Virus record (IMG/VR): IMGVR_UViG_3300010373_001368
Coordinates: 1 to 21,565 of that record
Length of the DNA: 21,565 nt
Direction: 5' to 3' (one strand)
DNA from: a virus
Shown here: one piece after another, positions 6,358 to 13,392 of the stretch
Position numbering within the stretch: the stretch's first letter is position 1
Layout of the letters: every line of letters starts with the position of its first letter
Position numbers and translations under genes: made by a program
Notes under the pieces: generated by a model
The model's database searches: none
Seen by the model: only the letters and a program-made list of their open reading frames with translations
Told to the model about the DNA's origin: nothing

Positions 6358-7452
6358 ATGAAGCAATTATTTAAATCTCTTTCACTTATTATCGCTATCG
6401 GTTTTGTTGTAGGCAATGCAGTGCATCTTATCGCAAACCCTGTTATTCCTATCATTTTACTCGCTGCTGCTATCATTTTTCTGAAATCACCTAAGCGTGA
6501 TATGCTAACCGCTGCAGGTATTCAGCGCGAAATATGGGAAAACCACATTGTGGCTAACCTGTTTAAGAACAATGAGTTTTTGCTTAAATCGGTAGATGCC
6601 AGCGAATACGTGGTGCGCGGAAAAATAGTACACATCCCACAATCAGGAGGATTACCTAACATAGTAAAGAACAGGACATCAATACCCGCAACTGTAACAA
6701 GCCGTACAGATACGACCAACGATTACAATCTTGATTCCTATACGTCTGATCCCATACTGATCACAAATGCTGAAGAAGTAGAATTGAGCTATAACAAACG
6801 TGAAAGTATTTTGTACGAACATGAGGCAGCATTGCGCCAGAACATTGCCGAAAATATGCTGTACACATGGGCACCCACTTCAAATATTATATCCAGCACA
6901 GGTATACCTAATTCAAATCCTGCTGATACCCCTACTAAATCCGCTGCCTATTTGCCCGGCGCAACAGGCAACCGATTGAACTTCACTACATGGGATCTGC
7001 GCCAGGCTCAAATGAAACTGGACAGTACTAATGTACCGGAAGAAGACCGTTATGCATTATTCAGTGCGCAGGCATATCAACAGTTGATCACCGATATGAC
7101 CGCAACACAATATCGTGACTTCTCATCTGTGATGGATCCAAGAACAGGAGTAGTTGGTGAGCTGTTTGGTTTTAAAATAATGAAACGCTCTACATCAATG
7201 GCCTACGACCTTAGTGGATCAGCAGCGCCAAAAGTGGTAGGGGCAGCAGGTCTCGCTACAGATTGTGATTCAGTGCTTTGCTGGCAATCACAGGCAGTAG
7301 AACGTGCAATAGGTGACGTGCTGTTCTTTGAGCAAATGAATAACCCGGTTTACTATGGTGACCTGTTCAGTATGCTTGTTCGTATGGGTGGTAGAAAACG
7401 CCGTGCTGCCGAAGAAAACATTGTAGCGATCGTACAAGGAGCTGCCAGTTAA
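6358..7452 (+). CDS. Major capsid protein with hydrophobic N-terminal leader
   Basis: Shell-forming protein, judged from its place right after the protease/scaffold gene, its length (364 residues) and its sequence: VVRGKIVHIPQSGG at about 77-90, ITNAEEVELSYNKRESILYEHEAALRQNIAENMLY at about 127-161, and DPRTGVVGELFGFKIMKRS at about 260-278 are typical of Mu-type and related capsid proteins. Unusually, residues 1-43 hold two hydrophobic stretches (about 8-25 and 27-43) after a short basic N-terminus, resembling a signal sequence or membrane hairpin. The conventional capsid sequence starts near M49, and an ATG there (6502) would remove the leader. I keep ATG 6358 because the leader motif upstream has the same spacing as at the sheath gene. 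The leader may be removed by the prohead protease. Confidence 0.85.
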   Translation: MKQLFKSLSLIIAIGFVVGNAVHLIANPVIPIILLAAAIIFLKSPKRDMLTAAGIQREIWENHIVANLFKNNEFLLKSVDASEYVVRGKIVHIPQSGGLPNIVKNRTSIPATVTSRTDTTNDYNLDSYTSDPILITNAEEVELSYNKRESILYEHEAALRQNIAENMLYTWAPTSNIISSTGIPNSNPADTPTKSAAYLPGATGNRLNFTTWDLRQAQMKLDSTNVPEEDRYALFSAQAYQQLITDMTATQYRDFSSVMDPRTGVVGELFGFKIMKRSTSMAYDLSGSAAPKVVGAAGLATDCDSVLCWQSQAVERAIGDVLFFEQMNNPVYYGDLFSMLVRMGGRKRRAAEENIVAIVQGAAS

Positions 7453-7501
7453 TAAATGAAACGGTAATCAAACTATTAAGTAATCATTAAACCGCTTAGC
7501 T

Positions 7502-7774
7502 ATGCATGACGTTCAGATTTGGGTGCTTTCAGGTATTGTATGTATATCAGGCATCATTATAGGATTCTTTTCAAAGACAGGTTTTAACCTGGTTGTCCAA
7601 TTGCTTAGTGAGATTAAAGATGAGATAAAGAAGCTCACTACTGAAACCACGAAACATGAGCAGAAAATACTAAGCATGAAAGAAAAGCTGGAGGATCATG
7701 AAAGCAGATTGCGCTTAATAGAAAAGCAAAATAATAACTATCAACTATCTGTAACCGATGAAAACATTATATAA
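7502..7774 (+). CDS. Small membrane protein with coiled coil (lysis island)
   Basis: A 90-residue protein with one transmembrane segment at about residues 5-24 (WVLSGIVCISGIIIGFF), followed by a charged coiled coil at about 35-76 with heptad-spaced Ile/Leu. This resembles an inner-membrane spanin or a holin-accessory protein, where the coiled coil extends from the membrane. No lipoprotein partner was found, so a spanin role is unproven. It starts 49 bases after the capsid gene and its end overlaps by 17 bases the start of a second small membrane protein, arguing for coupled translation and a shared function in lysis. Confidence 0.62.
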   Translation: MHDVQIWVLSGIVCISGIIIGFFSKTGFNLVVQLLSEIKDEIKKLTTETTKHEQKILSMKEKLEDHESRLRLIEKQNNNYQLSVTDENII

Positions 7775-7931
7775 AAACTGGCGCACTACATTAGCCGCCA
7801 TAGCCATAGCAGCGCTCACTGTATTACAAACGCTCCATTACATCACACCGACGCAGTTCGCAACCTATTCTGGCGTATTAGCAGCAGTAGGTCTGGGAGT
7901 AGCGAAAGACGGTGCTAATAAAAATTCTTAA
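7758..7931 (+). CDS. Holin-like small membrane protein (57 residues)
   Basis: ATG 7758, TAA 7929-7931. The product starts MKTLYKNWRTTLAAIAIAAL and ends VLAAVGLGVAKDGANKNS. The pattern K-NW-TT, a hydrophobic helix (about 11-27), a short polar loop, a second hydrophobic helix (about 37-49) and a terminal AKD-N segment matches a common class of very small phage membrane proteins found beside endolysins and usually annotated as holins. It overlaps the previous gene by 17 bases in another frame and lies two genes before the CHAP endolysin, which has no signal peptide and so needs a membrane pore. Being short, it is easily missed by gene callers. Confidence 0.65.
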   Translation: MKTLYKNWRTTLAAIAIAALTVLQTLHYITPTQFATYSGVLAAVGLGVAKDGANKNS

Positions 7932-7949
7932 TTCTAAAAAAAGAACACT

Positions 7950-8375
7950 ATGTTTTGCCCTAAGGTAAGCTCTGAAATAAGAGCTGCTTACAAGTCTTTT
8001 GACCAGTACATTAACGCACATATAGATACAGCGCTGCAATTCACCGAAAACCTTCAAAAGGTTTTGCAATCACCAACAGCGGATATTATTACTGCGCTTA
8101 CAGGAAATATAGGTACTGCAATACGCACAGATCTGCTTAAAGTGCTGAATGATGTGATACCTGCTCTAAGCATAGCGGATACATGCAAAAGCTGTACCAC
8201 ATTAGCAAATCAGCTACAATGCTATACCGATAATCTTAAAAAGTTATCCCCTGATCTTCAGGATGGCATACTTGTAAAAATGGCAAGTAAGATAGCCGGT
8301 GCGTTACATGGCAACAAATTGAAGACAGCGCTGTATGATCTATACACACAAGCTAAATACACTGCAAACAAATAA
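7950..8375 (+). CDS. Unknown 141-residue protein in the lysis island
   Basis: A predominantly helical soluble protein, without signal peptide or clear membrane segment, lying between the holin-like gene and the endolysin. It has four cysteines, three of them clustered (C79 and C82 as a CKSC pair, then C91), with C3 near the start, which could form a disulfide or bind a metal. The rest is a series of amphipathic helices. I do not recognise the family. Its position suggests a lysis accessory or a conserved accessory protein of this phage group, but nothing in the sequence decides. The AT-rich leader and normal composition support it being a real gene. Confidence 0.6.
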   Translation: MFCPKVSSEIRAAYKSFDQYINAHIDTALQFTENLQKVLQSPTADIITALTGNIGTAIRTDLLKVLNDVIPALSIADTCKSCTTLANQLQCYTDNLKKLSPDLQDGILVKMASKIAGALHGNKLKTALYDLYTQAKYTANK

Positions 8376-8419
8376 TAAGAAAAAACTCGTGACAGCAGCT
8401 TACCCTTCTGTTAGCTCCA

Positions 8420-8444
8420 TATCGTTTTGTAAACGATAATTTTT
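8420..8444 (+). terminator. Hairpin with T-run between unknown gene and endolysin
   Basis: TATCGTTT (8420-8427) pairs perfectly with AAACGATA (8431-8438) across a three-base loop, followed by ATTTTT. This has the form of an intrinsic terminator or attenuator, although the stem is only eight base pairs and AT-rich. It would reduce, or allow control of, transcription entering the endolysin gene at 8468. Confidence 0.4.
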
Positions 8445-8467
8445 AAACCACAGAGAATAGATAAAAA

Positions 8468-8992
8468 ATGAATCCTACCCAATCATCTCCTGCTGCTGTT
8501 GCTTCACTTCCTCAGCTGGCCCTGCAAATCGCAGTAAGCCAGTTGGGTGTGAGTGAAAAACCGGTAGGCAGTAACTCAGGCCCTGAAGTAGACAAATATC
8601 TCGCATCTGTGGGGTTAAAACCTGGTTACGCATGGTGTCAATCGTTTGTGTATTGGTGCTATGCGCAAGCCGCAAACCAGCTTGGCATACAAAATCCCCT
8701 AGTAAGAACTGCAGGCGTGCAAGACTGCTGGAACAAAACAGCAATACAGTTTAAAGTGTCTAAACACGATGCCATACTACATGCTGCACTCTTGATCAAA
8801 CCCGGTGATCAGTTTATACTAAGCTATAGCCATGGTAATGGGCATACAGGTATCATAGAAAAAATAGATGGATTGGTGATACACACGGTAGAGGGTAACA
8901 GTAATAACAATGGCAGTCGTGAAGGATATGGAGTAGTACGACATCAGCGCAGCATAGGTAGCCCCTATTTACTCGGTTTTATAAAATATTAA
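8468..8992 (+). CDS. CHAP-type endolysin (peptidoglycan hydrolase)
   Basis: Degrades the host cell wall at lysis. In the 174 residues a CHAP/NlpC-P60-like papain fold is visible: nucleophile C57 in KPGYAWCQSFVYWCY, general base H126 in SHGNGHTGIIE, and the polar residues E142/N144 in IHTVEGNSNNNGS. An N-terminal helix with AVSQLGVSEKP (22-32) is typical of these amidase or endopeptidase enzymes. There is no signal peptide or separate wall-binding domain, so release depends on a holin, consistent with the small membrane genes just upstream. It could act as an amidase or an endopeptidase; the sequence alone does not say which. It sits between the capsid and sheath genes rather than at the end of the late region. 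Confidence 0.85.
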   Translation: MNPTQSSPAAVASLPQLALQIAVSQLGVSEKPVGSNSGPEVDKYLASVGLKPGYAWCQSFVYWCYAQAANQLGIQNPLVRTAGVQDCWNKTAIQFKVSKHDAILHAALLIKPGDQFILSYSHGNGHTGIIEKIDGLVIHTVEGNSNNNGSREGYGVVRHQRSIGSPYLLGFIKY

Positions 8993-9002
8993 TCACATTA
9001 TA

Positions 9003-9347
9003 ATGCAACACGCAAAACAATATTTTGATGGGCATCCACAGGCAGATCATTTCTATTTCACTGAAGATGGTTTTGCATTTTTTAAGGAACAGGATGCTAC
9101 AGCACATGCCTTCAGCACAAAACAACATGTGCAAAAAATAACCCGCGCTGAATATGAAGCCTGGGAAACAGGCGACACAGATAAGATGCAGGCTGCTGCA
9201 CAGGCAGCACAAATAAAAACGGAACAGGAAACTGCACAAAAAATCGCAGAGCAGGAAAAATTAACACAATCCATGTTCCCCGATTTACAGGATGCAATTG
9301 AGGGTATAACTCCTAAAGGAAAAATAAGAACAACTAAAAGAATATAA
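9003..9347 (+). CDS. Unknown 114-residue protein before the tail sheath
   Basis: The N-terminal half (HPQADHFYFTEDGFAFFKEQDATAHA, residues 11-36) is a compact alpha/beta motif that I associate with small proteins encoded beside tail genes in Bacteroidetes phages. The rest (about 50-95) is a Gln/Ala/Glu-rich helix, probably a coiled coil, ending in a basic tail. No function can be assigned. It follows the endolysin by 10 bases and precedes the sheath leader motif, so it is probably on the same message. Structural or assembly roles are possible; it has no export signal. Confidence 0.6.
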   Translation: MQHAKQYFDGHPQADHFYFTEDGFAFFKEQDATAHAFSTKQHVQKITRAEYEAWETGDTDKMQAAAQAAQIKTEQETAQKIAEQEKLTQSMFPDLQDAIEGITPKGKIRTTKRI

Positions 9348-9360
9348 TCACACAACAACA
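9345..9360 (+). promoter_or_regulatory. Leader motif before the tail sheath gene
   Basis: TAATCACACAACAACA, overlapping the stop codon of the upstream gene and ending 16 bases before ATG 9377. It is the counterpart of the motif at 6323-6341 before the capsid gene, differing mainly by two extra bases there. A/C-rich and unstructured, it probably aids translation initiation. Confidence 0.4.
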
Positions 9361-9376
9361 TTTCAAACTATAAAAC

Positions 9377-10558
9377 ATGGGTAATGTAAACGTAACACTT
9401 GGTAATGGCGCTCTTGGCTCTGTGCTGCAAACCCAGGACGGTATTGCAGGCATGGTGCTCAACGGCACAGCAGAAGGCACTATCGTGGCAGGCACGCCAT
9501 TCCTTATCACCAGTCTGCAGGATGCAATCACTGCCGGACTGACGACAACTAATAATCCACTGGCATATAAAAATATTACAGACTTCTATGCAAATGCATT
9601 GAATGAAGGAGCGCAGTTATACATAATGCTGGTTCCAGATACTATGACGGTAGCTCAAATGGCAGACAAGACCAATACAAATGGTGCTATCAAGCTATTA
9701 CAATTTGCCGGTGGCAAAGTGAGGATACTTGGAATTATGAGCGATGACGCACATGTATATAGTGTAGGCAGTCCTGTAGTAACCACAAATGGTATCAATG
9801 CGGATGTATATACAGCAGTAACAAACATACAGGCTTTGGCGCAACAATTCTTTTTGGCAGAGCAGCCTTTCCGTGCAGTAATAGGTGGTACATCTTTTAC
9901 AGGTACTGCTTCCAGCTTATCGGACCTGACAACAGAAGCAAACAATCGTGTTGCCGTTTTAATTGGCGATACTGTTAGCGGAGCGAATGCCGCTTTAGGA
10001 TTGTGTCTGGGTACTCTGGCAGCTATACCGGTACAAAGAAAAATAAGCCGCGTAAAGAACGGACCGTTGAATACCAACACTGCGTTTATTGCAACAACGT
10101 CAGCCGACCAATATACACAGACAGATGCTATCACTTCAAAGGGATTTATCACTTTTAAAGCCTATCAAAGCTTAAGTGGATTTTTCTTTACCGGCGATCC
10201 CACAGCAACTACAACAACCGACGATTATGCAATGCTGGCTCGTGGCCGTGTGATAGACAAGGCACACCTCTTAGCTTACGCAACCTTTGTACAGGAAGTG
10301 GATGATGAAGCTCCCGTAGATCCTAAAACAGGATTGATCGACCCAGGCTTTGCACTATACCTGCAGCAACAGATGGAAAACCAGATCAATCTCTCAATGG
10401 TTGCAAATAATAATTGTAGCGGGGTTACATGCTTTATTGATCCTAATCAGAACGTGCTTAGCACAAGCCAGCTAAATGTAACGCTGAAAATAACACCTGT
10501 GGGCTATGCTACAACTATTAACGTGACCCTAAGCTTTGATAATCCAGCAAACGGGTAA
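9377..10558 (+). CDS. Contractile tail sheath protein (DUF2586-like)
   Basis: Forms the outer contractile layer of the tail. The 393 residues start with a glycine-rich segment and a short beta domain. Long alternating strands with AALGLCLGTLAAIPVQRKISRVKNG (about 205-229) and a C-terminal domain with KAHLLAYATFVQEVDDEAPVDPKTGLIDPG (about 296-325) follow, a layout I recognise from DUF2586-family phage sheath proteins. The size is small for a sheath but usual for this family. The C-terminal NVTLKITPVGYATTINVTLSFDNP strand would interlock with neighbouring subunits. The tube gene follows after 29 bases, the classical sheath-tube order. The start is supported by the leader motif upstream. Confidence 0.85.
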   Translation: MGNVNVTLGNGALGSVLQTQDGIAGMVLNGTAEGTIVAGTPFLITSLQDAITAGLTTTNNPLAYKNITDFYANALNEGAQLYIMLVPDTMTVAQMADKTNTNGAIKLLQFAGGKVRILGIMSDDAHVYSVGSPVVTTNGINADVYTAVTNIQALAQQFFLAEQPFRAVIGGTSFTGTASSLSDLTTEANNRVAVLIGDTVSGANAALGLCLGTLAAIPVQRKISRVKNGPLNTNTAFIATTSADQYTQTDAITSKGFITFKAYQSLSGFFFTGDPTATTTTDDYAMLARGRVIDKAHLLAYATFVQEVDDEAPVDPKTGLIDPGFALYLQQQMENQINLSMVANNNCSGVTCFIDPNQNVLSTSQLNVTLKITPVGYATTINVTLSFDNPANG

Positions 10559-10587
10559 ATAATTAATAACTAAAAACAATTTTAATA

Positions 10588-11016
10588 ATGGCAATACAAG
10601 TTTTTAATAGCCAGGAATGCGAATGGTCGGATATGGCAATAACGCTGGCAGGCGCTCCGTTGGGAAAAATACGTAGTGTACAATATACTGTTGAACAGGA
10701 TAAAGCACATCTGTATGGCGCGGGCGACGAACCCATAAGCATACAGAGCGGTAATCGTAAATACACAGGCACTATCAAAGTATTGAAAGGAGCTTTTGAT
10801 GATATCAACGCTGCTGCAATAGAAGCTGCAGGCAGAGATCTGCTCGACCTGGAATTTGATATCGTGGTGGTATATAAAGCAAAAGGTAACAGACCATTGC
10901 AAACCGATACATTGGTGCGTTGCCAGGTGAGCAGCTATAACAGGAACTGGGATCAGGGCGCAAAACAAATGGAAATATCCCTACCCATATTATTTCTGCA
11001 AATAAAATCTAATTGA
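10588..11016 (+). CDS. Tail tube protein
   Basis: Stacked hexamers of this protein form the rigid inner tube inside the sheath. The 142-residue product is mainly beta, with the pattern of tube proteins of the gp19/Mu M type: an early strand pair (ECEWSDMAITLAGAPLGKI), a GAGDEPISIQSGNRKYTGTIKVLKG block at about 46-70, and a late strand with VRCQVSSYNRNWDQGAKQMEISLPI at about 112-136. Position straight after the sheath and before the chaperone and tape-measure genes confirms the role. The leader is very A/T-rich. Confidence 0.85.
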   Translation: MAIQVFNSQECEWSDMAITLAGAPLGKIRSVQYTVEQDKAHLYGAGDEPISIQSGNRKYTGTIKVLKGAFDDINAAAIEAAGRDLLDLEFDIVVVYKAKGNRPLQTDTLVRCQVSSYNRNWDQGAKQMEISLPILFLQIKSN

Positions 11017-11043
11017 TCATCTCACGTAAAATAATCTTCATAA

Positions 11044-11361
11044 ATGTCGCAGCACATATTAATAGGACAGGCAACGGACGAAAAAATAGCCGAATGGAAA
11101 CAGCAATATCCGCAAGGTATCTATGCTATTGAGTCAGATGATCATATCGCATATTTCAAAAATCCTAATCGTAATGAAATGAATTGCGCTATGAGCAAGG
11201 CATCGCAGGAAAAAGCTCTTGATATGTATGAAGAGCTTGCCAATTTAACTTTCATTGGAGGCAGTGAAGACGTGATCAAAAACGACCAACGTTTTTATGG
11301 TCTTGCCGGCCAGTTAAAAACCAAGTTTGAAGGTAAGAAAGCTACCCTGGTAAACTTATAA
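11044..11361 (+). CDS. Tail assembly chaperone (G-type)
   Basis: A 105-residue soluble protein between tube and tape-measure genes, the fixed place of the tail-assembly chaperone. It contains KIAEWKQQYPQGIYAIESDDHIAYFKNP (14-41) and ends at TAA 11359-11361. A second open frame, -1 relative to it, starts within its last codons and runs to 11531, encoding a conserved-looking domain without a start codon at its beginning. Frameshifting would fuse the two into a protein of about 162 residues (G and G-T forms, as in lambda and many tailed phages). The chaperone coats the tape-measure protein during tail assembly and is not part of the mature particle. Confidence 0.75.
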   Translation: MSQHILIGQATDEKIAEWKQQYPQGIYAIESDDHIAYFKNPNRNEMNCAMSKASQEKALDMYEELANLTFIGGSEDVIKNDQRFYGLAGQLKTKFEGKKATLVNL

Positions 11362-11394
11362 CGGAAGCGCGCGGCGGCCCGGAGCGCGACTTCC
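11349..11394 (+). promoter_or_regulatory. Candidate -1 frameshift site with downstream hairpin
   Basis: GGTAAAC at 11349-11355 is read in frame as G_GTA_AAC, an imperfect X_XXY_YYZ heptamer: the A site can re-pair on AAA, but the P site pairs poorly. Seven bases later a strong stem begins: GGAAGCGCGC (11363-11372) pairs with GCGCG (11384-11388) and CTTCC (11390-11394), leaving one bulged A and an 11-base loop. Ten base pairs, mostly G-C, stand out in this AT-rich DNA. The zero-frame stop lies between slip site and stem. Spacing and stem suit a frameshift stimulator. Confidence 0.55.
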
Positions 11395-11531
11395 TTGGGT
11401 TTTATGAAACACTGCTTGAATATTACATGCCGGGCCTCGACCATAAGAAATTAAGCGACCAGGAGTTTGCACAAAAAATAGCTCACCTCGTATATATCAG
11501 GACGAAAGAAAACAATATAAAAAGCACATAG
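11355..11531 (+). CDS. Frameshift extension of the tail assembly chaperone (T domain)
   Basis: In the -1 frame of the chaperone the DNA is open from 11337 (after TAA 11334-11336) to TAG 11529-11531. From a slip at AAC 11353-11355 it adds 58 residues, including GGPERDFLGFYETLLEYYMP and a helical KLSDQEFAQKIAHLVYIR segment. This is clearly protein-like, yet its first part has no ATG, GTG or TTG. The only in-frame ATG (11427) would discard the FLGFYETLLEYYM part. It ends five bases before the tape-measure ATG. In other phages the T domain contacts the tape measure. Independent translation from 11427 remains possible. Confidence 0.6.
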   Translation, partial: LITEARGGPERDFLGFYETLLEYYMPGLDHKKLSDQEFAQKIAHLVYIRTKENNIKST

Positions 11532-11535
11532 CAAG

Positions 11536-12756
11536 ATGGATAGCATTGTACAATTTGCAATACAATCGAGTAATATATGGAACAGCATTGTAACACCACA
11601 GGTGAACATACCTACACTGCCGGATACATTATTGCCTGGCAACAATATTGCTACATCCACAACAGGCAATGTAGATAATTCGTCATCAACTGATGGTTTG
11701 TTGCGGCAATTGAATGAGAAGATAGATGCCTTTACAACATCGATAAATTCTTTTAACGGAAGCGTACATAATTTATTCTCCGGCAATAATACTGCTAGTC
11801 ATTCTATTGCAACAGCAAACAAACTTGACGCACCTGCTAACGCGACACCACCATACATTATACAATGTTGTTGTGGCGAAAACAATAACGGCACAACCAA
11901 TGCACCGCAAAAAGAAGAAAGCACACTAGATAAATTTATGGATAAGGTGGGCACAGTACGTGACGTTTCAAGCACTGTAGAAGATGGAGCAGATCTATTG
12001 GGACCATTAGTTGATGCGTTAGGATGGAAAAAAGCGGGAGGCATCATCAGAACAATCGGTAAAGGAGCAGGAAAAGTAAAAAAATTTACAGGCTTCGTCT
12101 CAGACGTGAGAAATTTAGGCGAGGGAATGGTAGATGTTGCACCCTCGGAAGCAGAAGGTGTTGCAGCAACAGCAACAGAAATGGGGGGCATGGCTGCCGG
12201 CGGCCTCGAAGTAGGAGCCGCCGAAGGAGTTGGCGCATTGGCAACTGCAGGAGAAATACTAGGTGCAATAGCAGCTCCGGAAGTATTAATAGCAGCGGCT
12301 GCGGGCTATGGGTTGTACAAGGCGGAGCAGTATTTATTCTCTGAACCAAAAAATGTATCCGGCCCGGTTATGTTCAATCCTAATTCACCGGCCTCCTCAA
12401 TAAATACAGATAATGGATTTCGCCTTAGTTATTCGGATAACACTGCCGTACACCGACCCTATATTCCTTCTATCGCCGCTAATCAGCCATCCCAATTCCA
12501 ACAGCCTGCAAATACAAATTATATAGCAAGACACTGGAGTCCTAACGCTAATATGTCCGGAGCGACCACACATTTTTTTGGAACCAATACTGATCACAAT
12601 GTCAACACCACAAAGAATATTACTATCAACGTGAGCAAATTCTTCGATAACATAAATGTGTACAACGATAATAAGTTGACCTATAAAGAAATAGAACATA
12701 AAATAATTGGTGTGTTTACTCACGTATTAAACGGCGCAGAAACTTCAAACGATTAA
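11536..12756 (+). CDS. Tail tape measure protein (short)
   Basis: Sets tail length and leaves with the DNA. Identification rests on position after the chaperone and before the baseplate genes, on low-complexity composition, and on the C-terminal ITINVSKFFDNINVYNDN strand (about 364-381), which is seen at the ends of such proteins. Other visible parts are a helical LLRQLNEKIDAFTTSINSF segment (55-73), a Cys triplet (111-113) followed by Gly/Asn, an amphipathic charged region (126-190), and an Ala/Gly-rich hydrophobic stretch (about 215-265) that could enter the host membrane. At 406 residues it is short. With the usual 1.5 angstrom per residue the tail would be about 60 nm. A different tail-core protein is conceivable. 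Confidence 0.68.
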   Translation: MDSIVQFAIQSSNIWNSIVTPQVNIPTLPDTLLPGNNIATSTTGNVDNSSSTDGLLRQLNEKIDAFTTSINSFNGSVHNLFSGNNTASHSIATANKLDAPANATPPYIIQCCCGENNNGTTNAPQKEESTLDKFMDKVGTVRDVSSTVEDGADLLGPLVDALGWKKAGGIIRTIGKGAGKVKKFTGFVSDVRNLGEGMVDVAPSEAEGVAATATEMGGMAAGGLEVGAAEGVGALATAGEILGAIAAPEVLIAAAAGYGLYKAEQYLFSEPKNVSGPVMFNPNSPASSINTDNGFRLSYSDNTAVHRPYIPSIAANQPSQFQQPANTNYIARHWSPNANMSGATTHFFGTNTDHNVNTTKNITINVSKFFDNINVYNDNKLTYKEIEHKIIGVFTHVLNGAETSND

Positions 12757-12762
12757 AAAACT

Positions 12763-13392
12763 ATGGCCGAGATTTCATTTAGTATCCCCGATTTGTTTCA
12801 GCAGGCATTTGGCTTTAGTCCCGATGAACCACAATTTCAGGATTTAAGCGTTCCTGTACTGCAATCAAAGAATGGCAGCCCATACTATGGGTTTGACGGC
12901 AAAGGAAGACGATACTTTATGCCGGTAACATTGGGCGGACTTACGTTACAATATCCTGTAGTAGATATTACAGTGAAGAAGACTATTGTAGATACACCCA
13001 TGGTGAATCGCAGAGGAAGTGTGAAAGAACTTATAAGCATACAGGAGTATGAAATTAATATTAAAGGCCTGATCGTGGGACTAACACCTGATTACCCGGA
13101 AAATGAGGTTACTGCATTGCGCGAGCTGTTTGAAAAGAATGAATCGGTAGCAATAGTGTGCCCTAAAACAGATATTTTTTTAATTACACAGGACAGAGCT
13201 TCTCAAAATAACCAGGGAACAAATTTATTTGGTACCCAGGCTAAAAACCAGGTAGACCAGGTTGTGATCACGGAGTTGAAGTTGGTAACAGCCGGCAAAT
13301 CTTTTGCTCCCAATGTGCAACCTTATGAAATGAATCTTTCAAGCGACACACCTTTTTCATTGATCTATGGCATTCCTTTTTCTTTAGACTAA
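12763..13392 (+). CDS. Baseplate/tail-tip protein, DUF6046-like
   Basis: A 209-residue beta-rich protein between tape measure and hub, the position held by LysM or DNA-circularisation-type proteins in other myophages. The ITVKKTIVDTPMVNRRGSVKELISIQEYEINIKGLIVG stretch (about 70-107), followed by YPENEVTALRELFEKNESVAIVCP, resembles a Bacteroidetes-specific family I recall as DUF6046. This is a tentative name given from memory. It probably links the tail tube to the baseplate hub. The gene begins six bases after the tape measure ends, and its stop overlaps the ATG of the next gene (TAATG), so translation is coupled. Confidence 0.6.
   Translation: MAEISFSIPDLFQQAFGFSPDEPQFQDLSVPVLQSKNGSPYYGFDGKGRRYFMPVTLGGLTLQYPVVDITVKKTIVDTPMVNRRGSVKELISIQEYEINIKGLIVGLTPDYPENEVTALRELFEKNESVAIVCPKTDIFLITQDRASQNNQGTNLFGTQAKNQVDQVVITELKLVTAGKSFAPNVQPYEMNLSSDTPFSLIYGIPFSLD

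Noticed and set aside
9655-10152. Minus-strand open frame of 165 residues across the sheath gene
   Set aside because: The opposite strand encodes a well-supported sheath protein; this product has no recognisable features.
12195-12235. GC-rich inverted repeat (GGCGGC and GCCGCC) in the tape-measure gene
   Set aside because: It is explained by Ala and Gly codons in the hydrophobic segment; no reading-frame change or regulatory role is suggested.
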